Position numbers and translations under genes: made by a program. From NCBI GenBank assembly GCA_029706075.1, contig JAINUG010000212.1, positions 931,011-995,010 on the forward strand: 64,000 nt of DNA, written 5' to 3'. Shown piece after piece: positions 11,001 to 21,740 of this stretch (the first letter of the stretch is position 1; every line of letters starts with the position of its first letter). Source of the stretch: Aldrovandia affinis (Eukaryota > Chordata > Actinopteri > Notacanthiformes > Halosauridae). The notes under the pieces are model-generated. The model saw nothing but the letters and a program-made list of their open reading frames with translations, was not told where the DNA came from and made no database searches.

Positions 11001-14000
11001 CTGAAACAGAAGCTAAATTCAGGTAAGGGCACCAAGCGCATTGGTTTCTATACTACCAAAATAAAGGAAACACCAACATAAAGTGCCTTTATAGAGCGTT
11101 GGGTCACCACGAGCCACCAGAACAGCTTCAGTGCACCTTGGCATAGAATCTACAAGTGTCTGGAACTCTACTGGAGGGATGCAACACCATTCTTTCATGA
11201 GAAATTCCATCATTTGGTGTTTTGTTGATAGTGGTGGAAAACACTGTCTCAGGCGCCGCTCCAGAATCTCCCATAAGTGTTCAATTGGGGTGGAGGTCTG
11301 GTGACTGAGACGGCCATGGCATATGGTTTACATCGTTTTCATGACTCACCAAACCATTCAGTGACCACTCATGCCCTGTAGATGGGGGCATTGTCATCCT
11401 GGAAGAGACCACTCCCATCAGGATAAAAATGCATCACCACAGGATGAAGGTGATCACTCAGAATGGCTTTGTATAAATTGCCATTTACCTTGCCCTCTAA
11501 GGGGTTGGGTGGACCTAAACCATGCCAGAGAAATGCACCCCTCACCATAACAGAGCCAACAGAACCCTTCATTTACTCAATGTTTCCTTTATTTGGGCAG
11601 TTACCTGTATGTTGTGAATTGTAGGGCTATATAGCAGCTGAAGAAGCTCCATGCTGGATTTAAATTAATTGTGTAATTGTTATTATTGGGCTAGAATCCT
11701 GGCTAGGAGGCACAGCCTGTTGTTCTGTCCTTCACTCGGCTTCCCTCCCCCCTCCCTGGGGCGGACAGCCTTCCATTCTCCCGGCCAGAGCCGACTCTGG
11801 CGGGACGGAGAACCGAACCCCGGTCTCCAATGTCGAATGTTGTAACCGCTGGACCACGCGGGAGGCCCCCTGTCCTTCACTCTTAGTACAGGCTGAAACC
11901 TGGGGGACCAGGAAGTCGTAACTTCAGACTTTGAGTATTTGAAGTGTGCACTTGTAACGGAGTTGGTCTGCCGCTGAGTTTCAAACCGAGGATCCCAACG
12001 CAACAAGAGACACGATTAGCCCGCTGAGCTAAAGACCCGAGTCCCCAGCCAAGGGAACTAATCGTACTCTTATCAACATCACTTTCTGCAGCGGACGCTC
12101 ACGTGCTTAACTCACATTTTCCGAGCTCCGCTACACACTCACATGTAAAGGTCCTGACATAATATAGTGTAAATGTCAGTATTGTATGCATTGTTTCAGG
12201 ATTTGTACAGTTGTGATGTGAAGCATCGAGCAACGTCAAATGAGGGATTCACTCATGCTTTGTGGAGTGTATATTAAAATCATAGAAATTATTCTGCATG
12301 CCCTACGGATCGGACTGTTAATATGACACACAACGTTCAAAGACCACATCCGGTTCGATGGCAAGTTTGACTTTAAGTATTACATAAGTTTTACATTAAT
12401 AATAACATAAATCCAATTTTAGAAGTATCATCATTTTAATGTATGCGATATCTACTTTTTGAATCTTTGCTATATGTTGGGAGAGTGAAGTGAAAGATTT
12501 TAAAAGTGAATATACCAACTCCTTGGCTATGGCTTAAATGCGTTACATCAATTCCTTCTCAAAACTTGCATGTCTTATTTCTTAATTTCTGCATTTGTAC
12601 AGCTGTATAGGTTGTCTTATATCTAATCTAGGTCTGTTCTCTGGAGACATGACAAGATCACTTTTGTGTATTTTATTAATGAACACGCAACAGTATTGGT
12701 GAGATTTGCTAAAACTGGTGTTGAGAGTTGTGTGTCAGTGAGTCCCTAAAGGCTTGGGAGGATCTGCCTACACCCACACAATACTTGCCCAAGTTGCTGG
12801 CTGCCAGGCGGATCTCACGCAGTTTTTTGACCATTTCATCTTTCATGATGGCGATTTTATTTGCGTCTACCACGGTGACTAGGCAGTGCACCTGGTCCTC
12901 TAGACTGGGACTGTCGTTGTACCAGTAAGAATCATCTTGTGACAAAGGGGCACTGGGATTGAACTAGCAGAGAGGGACAGGAAGGAAGTCACACATGAAG
13001 GAGAATGCAAATGTGAAATGTTGTTTTTGTTTGAGCAAAAACAAAGATGGGTTTCATTAGGTAGTACAACTAATTCATAAATGTCTGAGATAATTATGCA
13101 GCACTCCGTGGGGGCGATCGAGCGCCGTCCCAACTGTCATACCAAACCATTCTCAAATTTAAAAAGAAAATAATGTTTTAGGGAATGGGTTAGCATTAGT
13201 GATCTTGCTCCTAGCCCTGTCCCACGTTCTATATCAGAGAAAATGAGACAGAAATCAAGCAAGTCCATTGCGCTTTGCAGGCGGTGAAAACAAAAACAAA
13301 TAACATGTCTGTTTGTCATCATGTCTCCAAAAACAACACCATAAAAGCGGTAATGCTATATTGTTAACAGTATTTTCATGATGCCATAGCGTTGAATCGA
13401 GTAACGGAGAGCAGAGTGGAGTTTGTACCTTGTAGCCTTCTTTTACGTGACCTTTCATGGCATTTATGATGTCACTGGTACACACCCCTTGATCTCCTTC
13501 CAGGCCCATGACATCATTGAAAGCAAAGGAATAGGTGGAGCCTGGCATGTTTGGATTCTTTATGAGGTGGGTTTTGTACTGAAAGATAATATTGAACACA
13601 TAAATCATACTGCTGCAAACACTGCTGCAAACAACTGAACAAATACATAAATACATAAAAATATCAAACATTTTAAAATGGATTAATCTCAAAATGCACC
13701 ATCCCTGAAATATAGTGAATATAGAGAATGGAACTGATTGTGTACTCCTCCGATGGTTCACTCACCCAGATGGCTTTCCAGAAATACAGTAACTGTTTAT
13801 TCTCTATTTTCAACATAATAGATAATAATATAAAGTTCAATACATTCCCAGTAGGCTACAGTATAAGGTTTTATCAGCAGGCATTTAAACACATTTCCCA
13901 GTTTTCTCCATTTTCCAGAGCACGGAAAAGGAACCAGGATTTGCATAATACTGTAATTGTGCCAACTGTGACAAGCTTGAAGGGCTAAGGGCTAGAACTG

Positions 14001-17000
14001 GAAATAGAAATCCACTAAATTACTAAACTTATTTGTCCTGATCCCTCGGTGGTGGAATGATCTTCCGCACTCGGTCAGGTCCATGGAATCACTGGCCATC
14101 TTCCACAAGAGACTCAAAACCCACCTCTTCAGACTCCACCACCACTGAATTCTGTGCATTCTTACTCATTGTCATCACCTCTGCTTTCATGTTCAATGCT
14201 GCATTTTGTAATATGTATCTATCTTGATGACTGTCCAAAAAATGAAAATCTAACTTTTCCTTCCCAGTGTTACAGGTATGGTGTGCAGCTGCCAACAATT
14301 ATGTCTATTACAGTATTACTGCACTGATCTCTTGTGCGGACTATGATTGATCTTACCATGTATTAATGCACATCTTGTAACATATGCATAACATAACATA
14401 TGCCATTTAGCAGACACTTTTATCCAAAGTGACTTACAGTAGTGAACGCATACATTTTTTCAGTATATGTGGTCCCAGTGGGAATTTACATTTTTACATT
14501 TACATTTTAAGCATTTAGCAGACGCTCTTATCCAAAGCGACTTACAAGATGTGCATTAATACATGGTAGGAACAATCATAGTTCATGTATTAATGCATAG
14601 TTCATAGAATTGAACTCACAACCTAAGCATTGCCAACACCATGCTCTACCTACTGAGCCACACGGAACCATGCTCTACCTACTGAGCCACCAGGAACCAC
14701 TTGTAAATCTTGTAAGTCACTCTGAATAAGAGTGTCTGCCAAATGCTAAAATGTAATGTAATGTAAAATGTAAATTAAATAAAAAGCTTGGTGTGGAACT
14801 GGAGAATCTTTAATCACTGAAAGCTAGCCAATGCAAAGTGGTATCACACAACTAAGTGTTGTGTACAGATTTAGACCTGTAATGCTTCTGATATTATGCA
14901 AAAGCTGATATTGTGTCTGAATGTGTGTGTGTGTCTGTCTGAAAACCCTGAACTGTTTACTTATTAAAATTGGATGTAACAAGACAATCTGTTTCAATGC
15001 AGGACATCCAAGCCAACCGGACATTAAAGCAACCAGATTTGTTTAAAAAAATGGATAGAATTATGGTAAATCTGAATATATTTTGTTTAAATTTGCAATA
15101 GTTTTGTTTCTGTTTGGCCTAATAATAGTCATGTCTAGGAAGACTGAGCTGTACCACGTGCTACCAATCTCACACTTAAAAGATCAGTTCACTAAATTTT
15201 GTAAACCCTCACATTTCTTCCAGGTATGGGCTGAAGTTACAATGGTACGGAGCCCCTAACGTAAGGTTCCACCCCTAAACTCAACTGGTAATCCGTTCTT
15301 TCGATTTTCTAATGAATTCCTAAAAATGATCTGGTATCAATAAATTCTCATTTTAAGGGCTCTGTTGTTCACAGTGCTTAGAATAGAAAGATAAAAACAC
15401 TAGCGTGTGTCGTAGACTCCTGTTTGAATTGTGATTTTGTTCTGATTAAAGTGTTTACATGAGTATTTGTGTGTATTAGGTTACAGTACACTGTATGTAT
15501 TGATTTGTAATATATGTTTTATTAGCTTGTATGGCACACAATAACAGCAATGGGCTACAGGTAGGATGCCCTGGCGATGTCTTCTTGCCCAGTTTGTCCT
15601 TAACACAGAGCTGGGTGTGTGGCACAAGGGCTTTATTTGATGTGGGAACAGACTATTATAGCCACAGAACAAAATAACCTACAAAAACATCTAGGTACAG
15701 GATTATTAATTTAAGGGGACAGATTACTAAACTGAGAGAATAACAATGATCTATAAAAGCAACTTTGTTTCGTGTTGCATGTTTCATTGTCTTCATTGTG
15801 AAGGCTTTGTTCATACTTACTTTCTTGGTGAAACTTCCACCTCCAATGCCATCTGCAAGGGCGGAAGTAGTTGAACGTCCCTGAAAGATGTTATTGATGG
15901 AGTTGATGAAGCTGGACTTCCCAGCACCGACTGGTCCATTCAGAAGGATTCTGAGTTTTCCCACGTTTGGGTTTCCAGATGTAAATGTCCTCAGTTCCTC
16001 CAGAGTTTCCTCTCTATCACTGTGTCAGTAACACAATGAAGTCTTTAAGCACAGAAGAGTACTATGGGACACTCACTAACAAGGCTTGCTGAGCGGTATT
16101 TACATAGTGGGGATATAATAACACTCCTCTGGATGAAAAGCAGAAACTTTGTGTTCTCTGCAGAGAGCGTGAGTGTTTACGAGACACACACAGGGACTCC
16201 ATTCTGGCAATGTGAACACGAAGGTCGATCACAATGCTAGAGCACAGTAGCGCTGGTTAAAATGCCATTGAGCTATTTTCACAGTGGGGAAATCACTAGC
16301 ATGGTAGCTCTATTGTAAAAGTGTTTTTTGTTTTTTGTAGATTATACTACCTGTAGGTCTGGTGAGGTGTGACTGCATTATGGCCAATCAGATCATCAGT
16401 CTTTCCCCTTTTTTGTATGTGCTTCATGGTAATGTGTTATTATTGTATGTTTACCCAACATAACACATGCCATTTAGCAGCTTTTTATCCAAAACGACTT
16501 ACAGTACTGAATGCATACATTTTTCAGTATATGTGGTCCCAGTGGGAATCAAACCCACAACCTAAGCGTTGTCAGCACCGTGCTCTACCTACTGAGACAC
16601 ACAGAACCCTACCTACTGAGACACACAGAACCACGCTCTACCTACTGAGCACACACAGAACCACACTCTACCTACTGAGACACAGAACCATGCTCTACCT
16701 ACTGAGACACACAGAACCACACTCTACCTACTGAGACACACAGAACCACGCTCTACCTACTGAGCCACACAGAACCACACTCTACCTACTGAGCCACACA
16801 GAACCACACTCTACCTACTGAGACACACAGAACCACACTCTACCTACTGAGACACACAGAACCACGCTCTACCTACCACACAGAACCAGACTCACACAGA
16901 ACCACGCTCTACCTACTGAGCCACACAGAACCACACTCTACCTACTGAGACACACAGAACCACGCTCTACCTACTGAGACACACAGAACCACGCTCTACC

Positions 17001-18009
17001 GACTGAGCCACACAGAACCCACCTCCAAGACATTTCCCTCCATGGTGTCCAGAATTCTGTAAAATACCAAAATAATTTTTATTTTATTTATTTTTTATTC
17101 CAGAAAATTAGAATCCTAAACAACCCACCCCACTGACCCACCAATTAGTGAGTACATTTTGTCTGGCGTAAAGCCACATACAGTACAGTACGGCTTTGGA
17201 AAGAAGTGTGTGTGGAATATACTGTCAATAAATAGTCAGTGTCTTTTTTGGCTTTGCCAACTTAAATAAAAAACATTGATTTAGTTTGGATTTTCAACTG
17301 TTAAGACCACAAAGTCAATAATGTGTATAAACTGGAACATTTTGATCATGTCAAGTGAAGTTTACAAGGTTAGAGGTTAGCTCTGGTAGCCTGCATGCTG
17401 TACACGGATTCTGAAATGGGTACTCAATGGGGTGGGGGGTGTGCACCATGGTGCGACCCACACTCTAGCCCAGCAGGGGGCGATATAGGCTACAATAAGA
17501 ATATTTAATCTATCTGATAAACCTACTGAAGAATGCAGGACACTGTCCCATAGATATAAGCACGTAGATGCCCCATTCACCCTGCATGTGTATTGAGAGA
17601 TGTAGACTTCCGCTGATAAAATCTACTGTAACTCACTTAATTCTCAACCAATCGTGACATTTGGCTTGTTATAAACGTTAGAAATTTCTGCATAACATGC
17701 AGGTTACTTGAAGAGCAGAACCTGGCTGTGAACACGATATGCAAAAATTCCACAAAGTTGTGCATCATTTAGGTGTAGAAATAGGACGAACCCAGAAGCA
17801 AGGCTCGTAGGATAGCCACTTACTTGTGAAGTTATTTCACTATTTCACTGTCACTTAAAGCTGACGTTGAATAAATAACTGACAGATATCGCCATGATGA
17901 TAAGAAAACATAGGCTAACGCTGGCTAGTTATCTGCCAGGACCTGTCCTGCACTGGAGGCAAGAAGCGTGCGTGCGTGCGTGAAGCTCACCTGAACACGA
18001 ACTTCCCAT
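8038..18009 (-). CDS. ifi44-like: Interferon-induced protein 44-like GTPase, complete gene, copy A
   Basis: A seven-exon minus-strand gene was assembled from splice sites and phase. Coding exons are 17991-18009, 17023-17056, 15821-16019, 13429-13578, 12789-12963, 10808-10908 and 8038-8202, totalling 843 nt or 280 residues. All phases join cleanly. Residues 8-17 hold the family's TPWRE segment. The P-loop GPVGAGKSS is at 46-54, a DxxG motif (DVMG) at 106-109, and TKVD, the guanine-specificity motif, at 201-204. The C-terminus contains ILPVKNYH, typical of IFI44 proteins. The start MGSSCS resembles an N-myristoylation signal. IFI44/IFI44L proteins are interferon-induced, cytoplasmic, GTPase-like modulators of antiviral responses; biochemical activity in fish is inferred only. 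Intron 5 has a GC donor. At 280 aa it is shorter than the roughly 450-aa human members. No clear ISRE was found upstream. Confidence 0.88.
9121..9280 (+). repeat. 29-bp minisatellite made from a SINE tRNA-like head, block 1 (copy A)
   Basis: About six units, each containing the Pol III A-box-like core TGGCTCAGTAGGTAGAGC. The array is cut by the L2 insertion at 9281-9995 and continues at 9996-10525. It lies in the last intron of the IFI44-like gene. Confidence 0.9.
9281..9995 (-). mobile_element. 5'-truncated L2 LINE inserted in the minisatellite
   Basis: On the minus strand this reads as the C-terminal part of an L2 reverse transcriptase, with motifs such as [32 protein letters not shown] and VPRWWNDLP. 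The L2 tail follows at 9281-9345. The reading frame is interrupted by shifts. Copy B lacks it, so the insertion followed the segmental duplication. No clear target duplication is visible. Confidence 0.85.
9996..10525 (+). repeat. 29-bp SINE-head minisatellite, block 2 (copy A)
   Basis: About 18 units with exact 29-bp spacing (for example the unit starts at 10031 and 10060). Variants alternate between GTAGAGC and GTACAGT endings. The last unit runs into a SINE body (10526-10606) whose B-box segment is deleted, leaving 'ggttgtgggaaagatgtatg'. Confidence 0.9.
11044..11605 (-). pseudogene. Tc1-like transposon remnant with transposase fragment (copy A)
   Basis: The minus-strand frame 11369-11572 contains [10 protein letters not shown], which resembles the second-aspartate region of Tc1 transposases (family motif HDNAP). 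The right end 'gggcagttacctgta' is present, but the left terminal repeat is lost at the junction near 11043. The intact-ended counterpart is at 60951-61516. It lies in an intron of the IFI44-like gene. Confidence 0.7.
11700..12110 (-). mobile_element. Two adjacent tRNA-derived SINE heads
   Basis: The first, 11700-11877, read on the minus strand starts 'ggcctcccgcgtggtccagc' with a B-box-like GGGTTCGGTTCTC. The second, about 11945-12075, has 'tttagctcagcgggctaatc' as an A-box and 'ctcggtttgaaactc' as a degenerate B-box. Both are conserved in copy B (61600-62040). Confidence 0.6.
14035..14420 (+). mobile_element. L2 LINE 3' end
   Basis: It begins 'ccctcggtggtggaatgatc', matching the L2 'WWNDLP' coding end. 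It continues through 'aagagactcaaaacccacct', and ends with 'gtattaatgcacatcttgta'. It is about 85-90% like the copy at 46860-47280. The duplicated segment can still be followed into this element in copy B. Confidence 0.7.
14385..14720 (-). mobile_element. SINE with a nested L2 tail
   Basis: A minus-strand SINE ('catttagcagacacttttat' tail, 'ctctacctactgagccacac' head) is interrupted by an L2-type tail at about 14488-14580 ('catttagcagacgctcttat' with 'acaagatgtgcattaataca'). Two head units remain at the right, a possible start of the array expansion seen elsewhere. Confidence 0.6.
16455..17022 (-). repeat. SINE with its tRNA-like head expanded into an array beside a splice donor
   Basis: The SINE tail and body are at 16455-16590 ('ccagtgggaatcaaaccca' is its B-box region in reverse). 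About 15 head units of roughly 29 bp follow up to 17020. The array runs directly into the donor of IFI44-like exon 2: the intron begins GTGGGTTCTGTGTGGCTCAG, which is itself a unit start. Confidence 0.85.
17455..17715. repeat. Dispersed repeat shared with 49140-49380
   Basis: The phrases 'gcatgtgtattgagaga', 'gtagactt', 'ataaaatc', 'actgtaactc' and 'gacatttggct' recur in order near 49245-49345. No ORF or clear terminal repeat is visible, so the family is unknown to me. Confidence 0.6.
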
Positions 18010-18619
18010 TTCTGTTAAAACAAAAATAAATGTTTTTTATTTAAAAACAAAAACAGTTCAAATCATTCACTTGCGCTCTTTTTAGGAAATACTTCCACAA
18101 GACTGCGATGTAAAAGATTATGAACAAAAAGTGTTTATTCCAAGTTCCAACTGCGACATTAAAGATGACAGTAGCCAGAATATTACGAACATAAATACAA
18201 CGTAAAACAAAAGGCTTCCTATTCTCGTCTATTGTAAACATCATTACCAATACAGTTTTTAACCCGTGTCATCTATGTAAACATTATTTACATTGCAAAA
18301 CGTATACAATGAATTATTATTGTATATAATAATGCTATTGTTTCTAGTTTCTTATGAACTCTGCATATAAAGTGAATGTAAATAACAACATTAGAATATA
18401 TAATTAACACGCACATGTCTAAGGTGCCTTGGCTCCTACAAGGATGTCTTTGGTGAACATGTATAATTTGGTATGCACCGAACCTTTAATAGATTAATTA
18501 GAACCCCACCCCTTTGCTTCAAAAATAACACACGCTGGTCTGCAGATGGCTTTCTGATCACGTAGACACCAGGAAATCATGGCTTTAGGAAAAACCTCAT
18601 CTGGGTCTATCCATGAGAA

Positions 18620-18775
18620 ATGGTTCTCTGTGGCTCAAAATTGGTAGAGCACAGCGATTGGCAACGCTAAATAGGTATTAAAAAGGTTCAGTACCCAAAC
18701 TGGGGCCTGCATCTAAACTGAAAATGTATTCATTCACTACTGTAAGTGATGCTTTCTGATAAAAGCTTTGTCCTT
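18620..18775 (+). mobile_element. Decayed tRNA-derived SINE
   Basis: The head 'tggttctctgtggctcaaaa' and tail 'cattcactactgtaagtgat' correspond to the intact SINE at 44513-44657, with many substitutions. Confidence 0.65.
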
Positions 18776-19129
18776 CTCTCACCTAAATATACACATATCA
18801 AAAAAGAAATGTACAGTGAACCCAAACTAATAATACTGCATCTAAATCAAATCCAATTACTACATAAACAATATTTAGGAAAGTATGTGAGTTGACTTAC
18901 TATTCAGTTGTTTCTGATCCGAAGGTCTTCGTGAGATTGTTGATGCTTTCTGTTACTATGCAGGAGAGCTTTGTCCTTCTGCTCACCTTTAAGTATATAT
19001 ACACATCTCAAAACACTTTATTGACTTTCATCTGCCATTGTTACATTTTGGTACTGAACTGAAGTCAGGCCATTTCCAGGAAACAGATGCTAATCTCCGG
19101 AAGGGCTCAGCCCCAATGCTCTTGGGTAT

Positions 19130-20437
19130 AGAACAGGGCTGCATCCGTGTTTTTTACTCCTTAAATGCTTTCACTTTTGAAATGATGCATTGGTACTTAA
19201 ACTATAAACATTTTTTGACCGACTGCCATTTGATACTGAAAAATTAAATTAAATTAAATCAATAAATAAATAATAATAAATTCAAATTGATCAGCAACAT
19301 TAACTCAGGAGCACAATGTATAAAACACTTTAACCTACAAAACAAAAATGAATAAAACAATTTGTGCTGATTTTTTTAATCAAAATGAGGAAGTCAGGAT
19401 TAATGGCTACAATGAGCACGTTTTGCAGTGCACAGCTTTTCGAAGCGGGGTTTGAAGCATGATAATGCAACTCTCAGCTCCTGTTCAATGTTTAGCTGGG
19501 ACCTGTACTTGGTCTTCAGTGCAGCAACAGCAGAGAAGCCAGTCTCACAAAGATATGATGTTGCAAAAGGAATAAGAATGCCCATAGCTTTTTGCCCTAA
19601 GAGTGGATACTGCCTCTCTACACTCAGCCAGAATTCACTCAGTGTCTGTGATGTGAACCTCAGTCTCAATGTGGAGTCAGACGTCATGTCAATGAATTGG
19701 TCCTCCTCTGCAGAGCTGAAACCAGTTGGAGCTGGTGCATTGAAAGGATCTCTGACCCAGTCATACTGGGAACTGTTTTCAGGGAAGTACTTTTTAAAGT
19801 TTTATATGATGCTAACAGTGCTCGCTGGTTTTCTGAAGTAGCATTCACAAAGCGGGATGATTATCGGCAATATTCGGCACGTTTTCGCTTAAAAAACTGA
19901 AGCGGCTTATCAGCGTGATTGGGGTGTAATGTCTTTAAGTGACGCCTTAATTTATTTGGCTTCATGCTGTCCGCTGCCAACATTTGAAGACACAGTAAAC
20001 ACACCGGTCTTTCCTCGTCTCCCACCGTAGTCACAGTGAAGCCAAGCGCTACATACGCTTCGTCATATTTCCTCGTCTTAGCTTTCGGGTGACTTTTGTT
20101 TGTCTCATTATCTTCGTCTCTCTCCGCCTTTCTTTTCAACCCTGTTAAATATTTTTCCACGGTGTCTCTTGAGGGTTTGTTCACTGCACTTCATATCTCC
20201 TGCTCAGTGCTGTGTGTGCGCATGCTCCGTGCAGAAAAACCCTATACCGTAGAGCTGATACTCCCTGCGCACACTCTGACAATGACAGCGCCACTGCCAC
20301 CTAGTGGATGTGGAATTACACTTTATTCTAGTACGGCAAAAAAAAGCATGTTCCCCGGGGTCACACGCGCCCCCCCTGGCATCGCACCGCGCCCCCACAG
20401 GGGGGCGCGCCCCACTATTTGAGAAGCACTGGACCAA
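19130..20437 (-). mobile_element. Internally deleted hAT (ZBED-type) transposon
   Basis: The minus strand codes for a BED zinc-finger N-terminus (19861-20184: RPVCLLCLQMLAADSMKPNK and RRHLKTLHP). It then runs, after a large missing middle, into a hAT dimerisation C-terminus (19400-19687: LIPFATSYLCETGFSAVAAL and KTKYRSQLN). The outer end CAGTGCTTCTCAAATAGTGG lies near 20415-20435. The left end is not clear. The catalytic core is absent, so this is non-autonomous. Confidence 0.75.
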
Positions 20438-20439
20438 TA

Positions 20440-20689
20440 GAAGTGGTAATCCTGGATTATAGTAATAGTACACATGATCAGTGCTCTACTGTGTAAGATA
20501 GTCATAGTCAACAACAGTCTACAACAGATAGTGTACCCTAGCAGCAGGCTAAATAAGATAAATAAGTTACAGAGTTGAGAGCAGGTAGTGCAAAATGCAA
20601 ATTGCAACAGAAATGTAGTGATAGACTATAGTTTAAAGCAGCAGTCTCTAACCCACCAATGTTCATTTTCTGGGAATTCTAGGAATTCT
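20440..20689. other. Short unassigned stretch
   Basis: AT-rich sequence between a hAT end and a LINE 3' end. No gene or clear repeat is visible. Confidence 0.4.
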
Positions 20690-21580
20690 GGGTGTTCTGG
20701 GTACCACCGGTGTTAGACCCGCCCCCCCAAAGTCACTCAGATCCATTTCACTCCTCCAGTCGAGTTTAGCTGCATTATACAATCTAATGGCAGTGGGAAT
20801 GAAGGTTTTTCGGAAGCGTTCCATTGAACAGCTTGGGAGTGTCAATCTACCACTGAATGAGCTCTTCTGCTTGACCAGGGTGGCGTTCAGCGGGTGTGTC
20901 TTGTTGGCCATGATTTTTCCGAGTTTGGTCAAAATCCGTCTCTCTGTGATGATTGTCAGTGAGTCCAGTCCAATCCCCATCACCGACGCCGCCTTCTTGA
21001 TCAGCTTGTCCAGTCTGTTCACATCTGCCGCCTTGATGCCTTTACCCCAGCACACCACCGCAAAGAAGATGACGCCGCCACCACAGACTGGTAGAACATG
21101 TTGAGCATGGTCCTGCACACGTCGAAGGACCTGAGCCTCCTTAGGAAGTAGAGGCGGCTCTGTCCCTTCTTGTAGACAGCATCCATATTACCACTCCATT
21201 CCAGTCTGTTGTCCAGATGCACCCCCAGATACTTATAAGACTGGACCACCTCCACATCCGTGCCCAGTATGGAGACCGGGGTCAGCTGGGCCTTCTTCCT
21301 TCTGAAGTCCACCACCATCTCCCTGGTCTTCCCCACGTTGAGCTGGAGGTGGTTCCGAGTGGACCAGTCGCAGAAGTCGTTCACCAGGCCTCTGTACTCA
21401 TCCTCCTGCCCATCCACTACACGTGCGACAATAGCCGTGTCGTCTGAGAACTTCTGCAGGTGGCATGTCTCAGAGTCATACCTAAAGTCAGATGTGTAGA
21501 TTGTGAACAGGAAGGGAGACAGGACAGTCCCCTGTGGGGCCCCCGAGCTGCAAGTCACCGTCTCAGACACACAGTCCCTG
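20690..21580 (-). pseudogene. 5'-truncated Rex1/CR1-like LINE reverse transcriptase
   Basis: Two overlapping minus-strand frames (21019-21570 and 20663-21118) carry reverse-transcriptase landmarks: GAPQGTVLSPFLFTIYTSDF, FSDDTAIV (the catalytic FADD-type box, here SDD), NHLQLNVGKTREMVVDFRR and YKYLGVHLDNRLEWS. A frameshift separates them near 21060. The 3' end runs into a short 'ggaattctgggtgttctggg' repeat. Assignment to the fish Rex1/CR1/L2 group is by remembered motifs. Confidence 0.8.
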
Positions 21581-21740
21581 ATCTATGAATACCAAACATT
21601 AGTAAGAAAACACTTATTGAATTGAAAACCCAATGTATACGTCAACCCCAATCATTTCAAAAAGAAGACAGGATTTGTGCAACCGGCTCACACACAGGCT
21701 GTGAGGCTTTATAACCCTCAACAAGTGTCCCTGGGAACAT

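Larger units (their letters stand above)
7150..14110. repeat. Segmental duplication, copy A (pairs with 57490-64000)
   Basis: From 'cagccactcctcacggtctc' near 7157 to past 14100, this sequence can be followed almost base for base in 57490-64000 in the same orientation. It carries the last four coding exons of the IFI44-like gene and their introns. By eye, intron identity is about 98%. The main differences are an L2 insertion at 9281-9995 (only in A) and about 290 bp present at 60650-60950 but missing near 11040 (only in B). The left border lies in an L2 LINE 3' end. Confidence 0.9.

Noticed and set aside
16369-17020. A protein with repeated RTTLYLL or a CRISPR-like array at the 29-bp repeats
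   Set aside because: The repeats have no unique spacers and match the head of a SINE. The genome is eukaryotic, so CRISPR does not apply.
18335-18356. Interferon-stimulated response element upstream of IFI44-like copy A
   Set aside because: The minus strand reads GAAACTAGAAAC, with GAAA boxes three bases apart instead of the two required by the ISRE consensus, and it lies about 330 bp from the start codon without other support.
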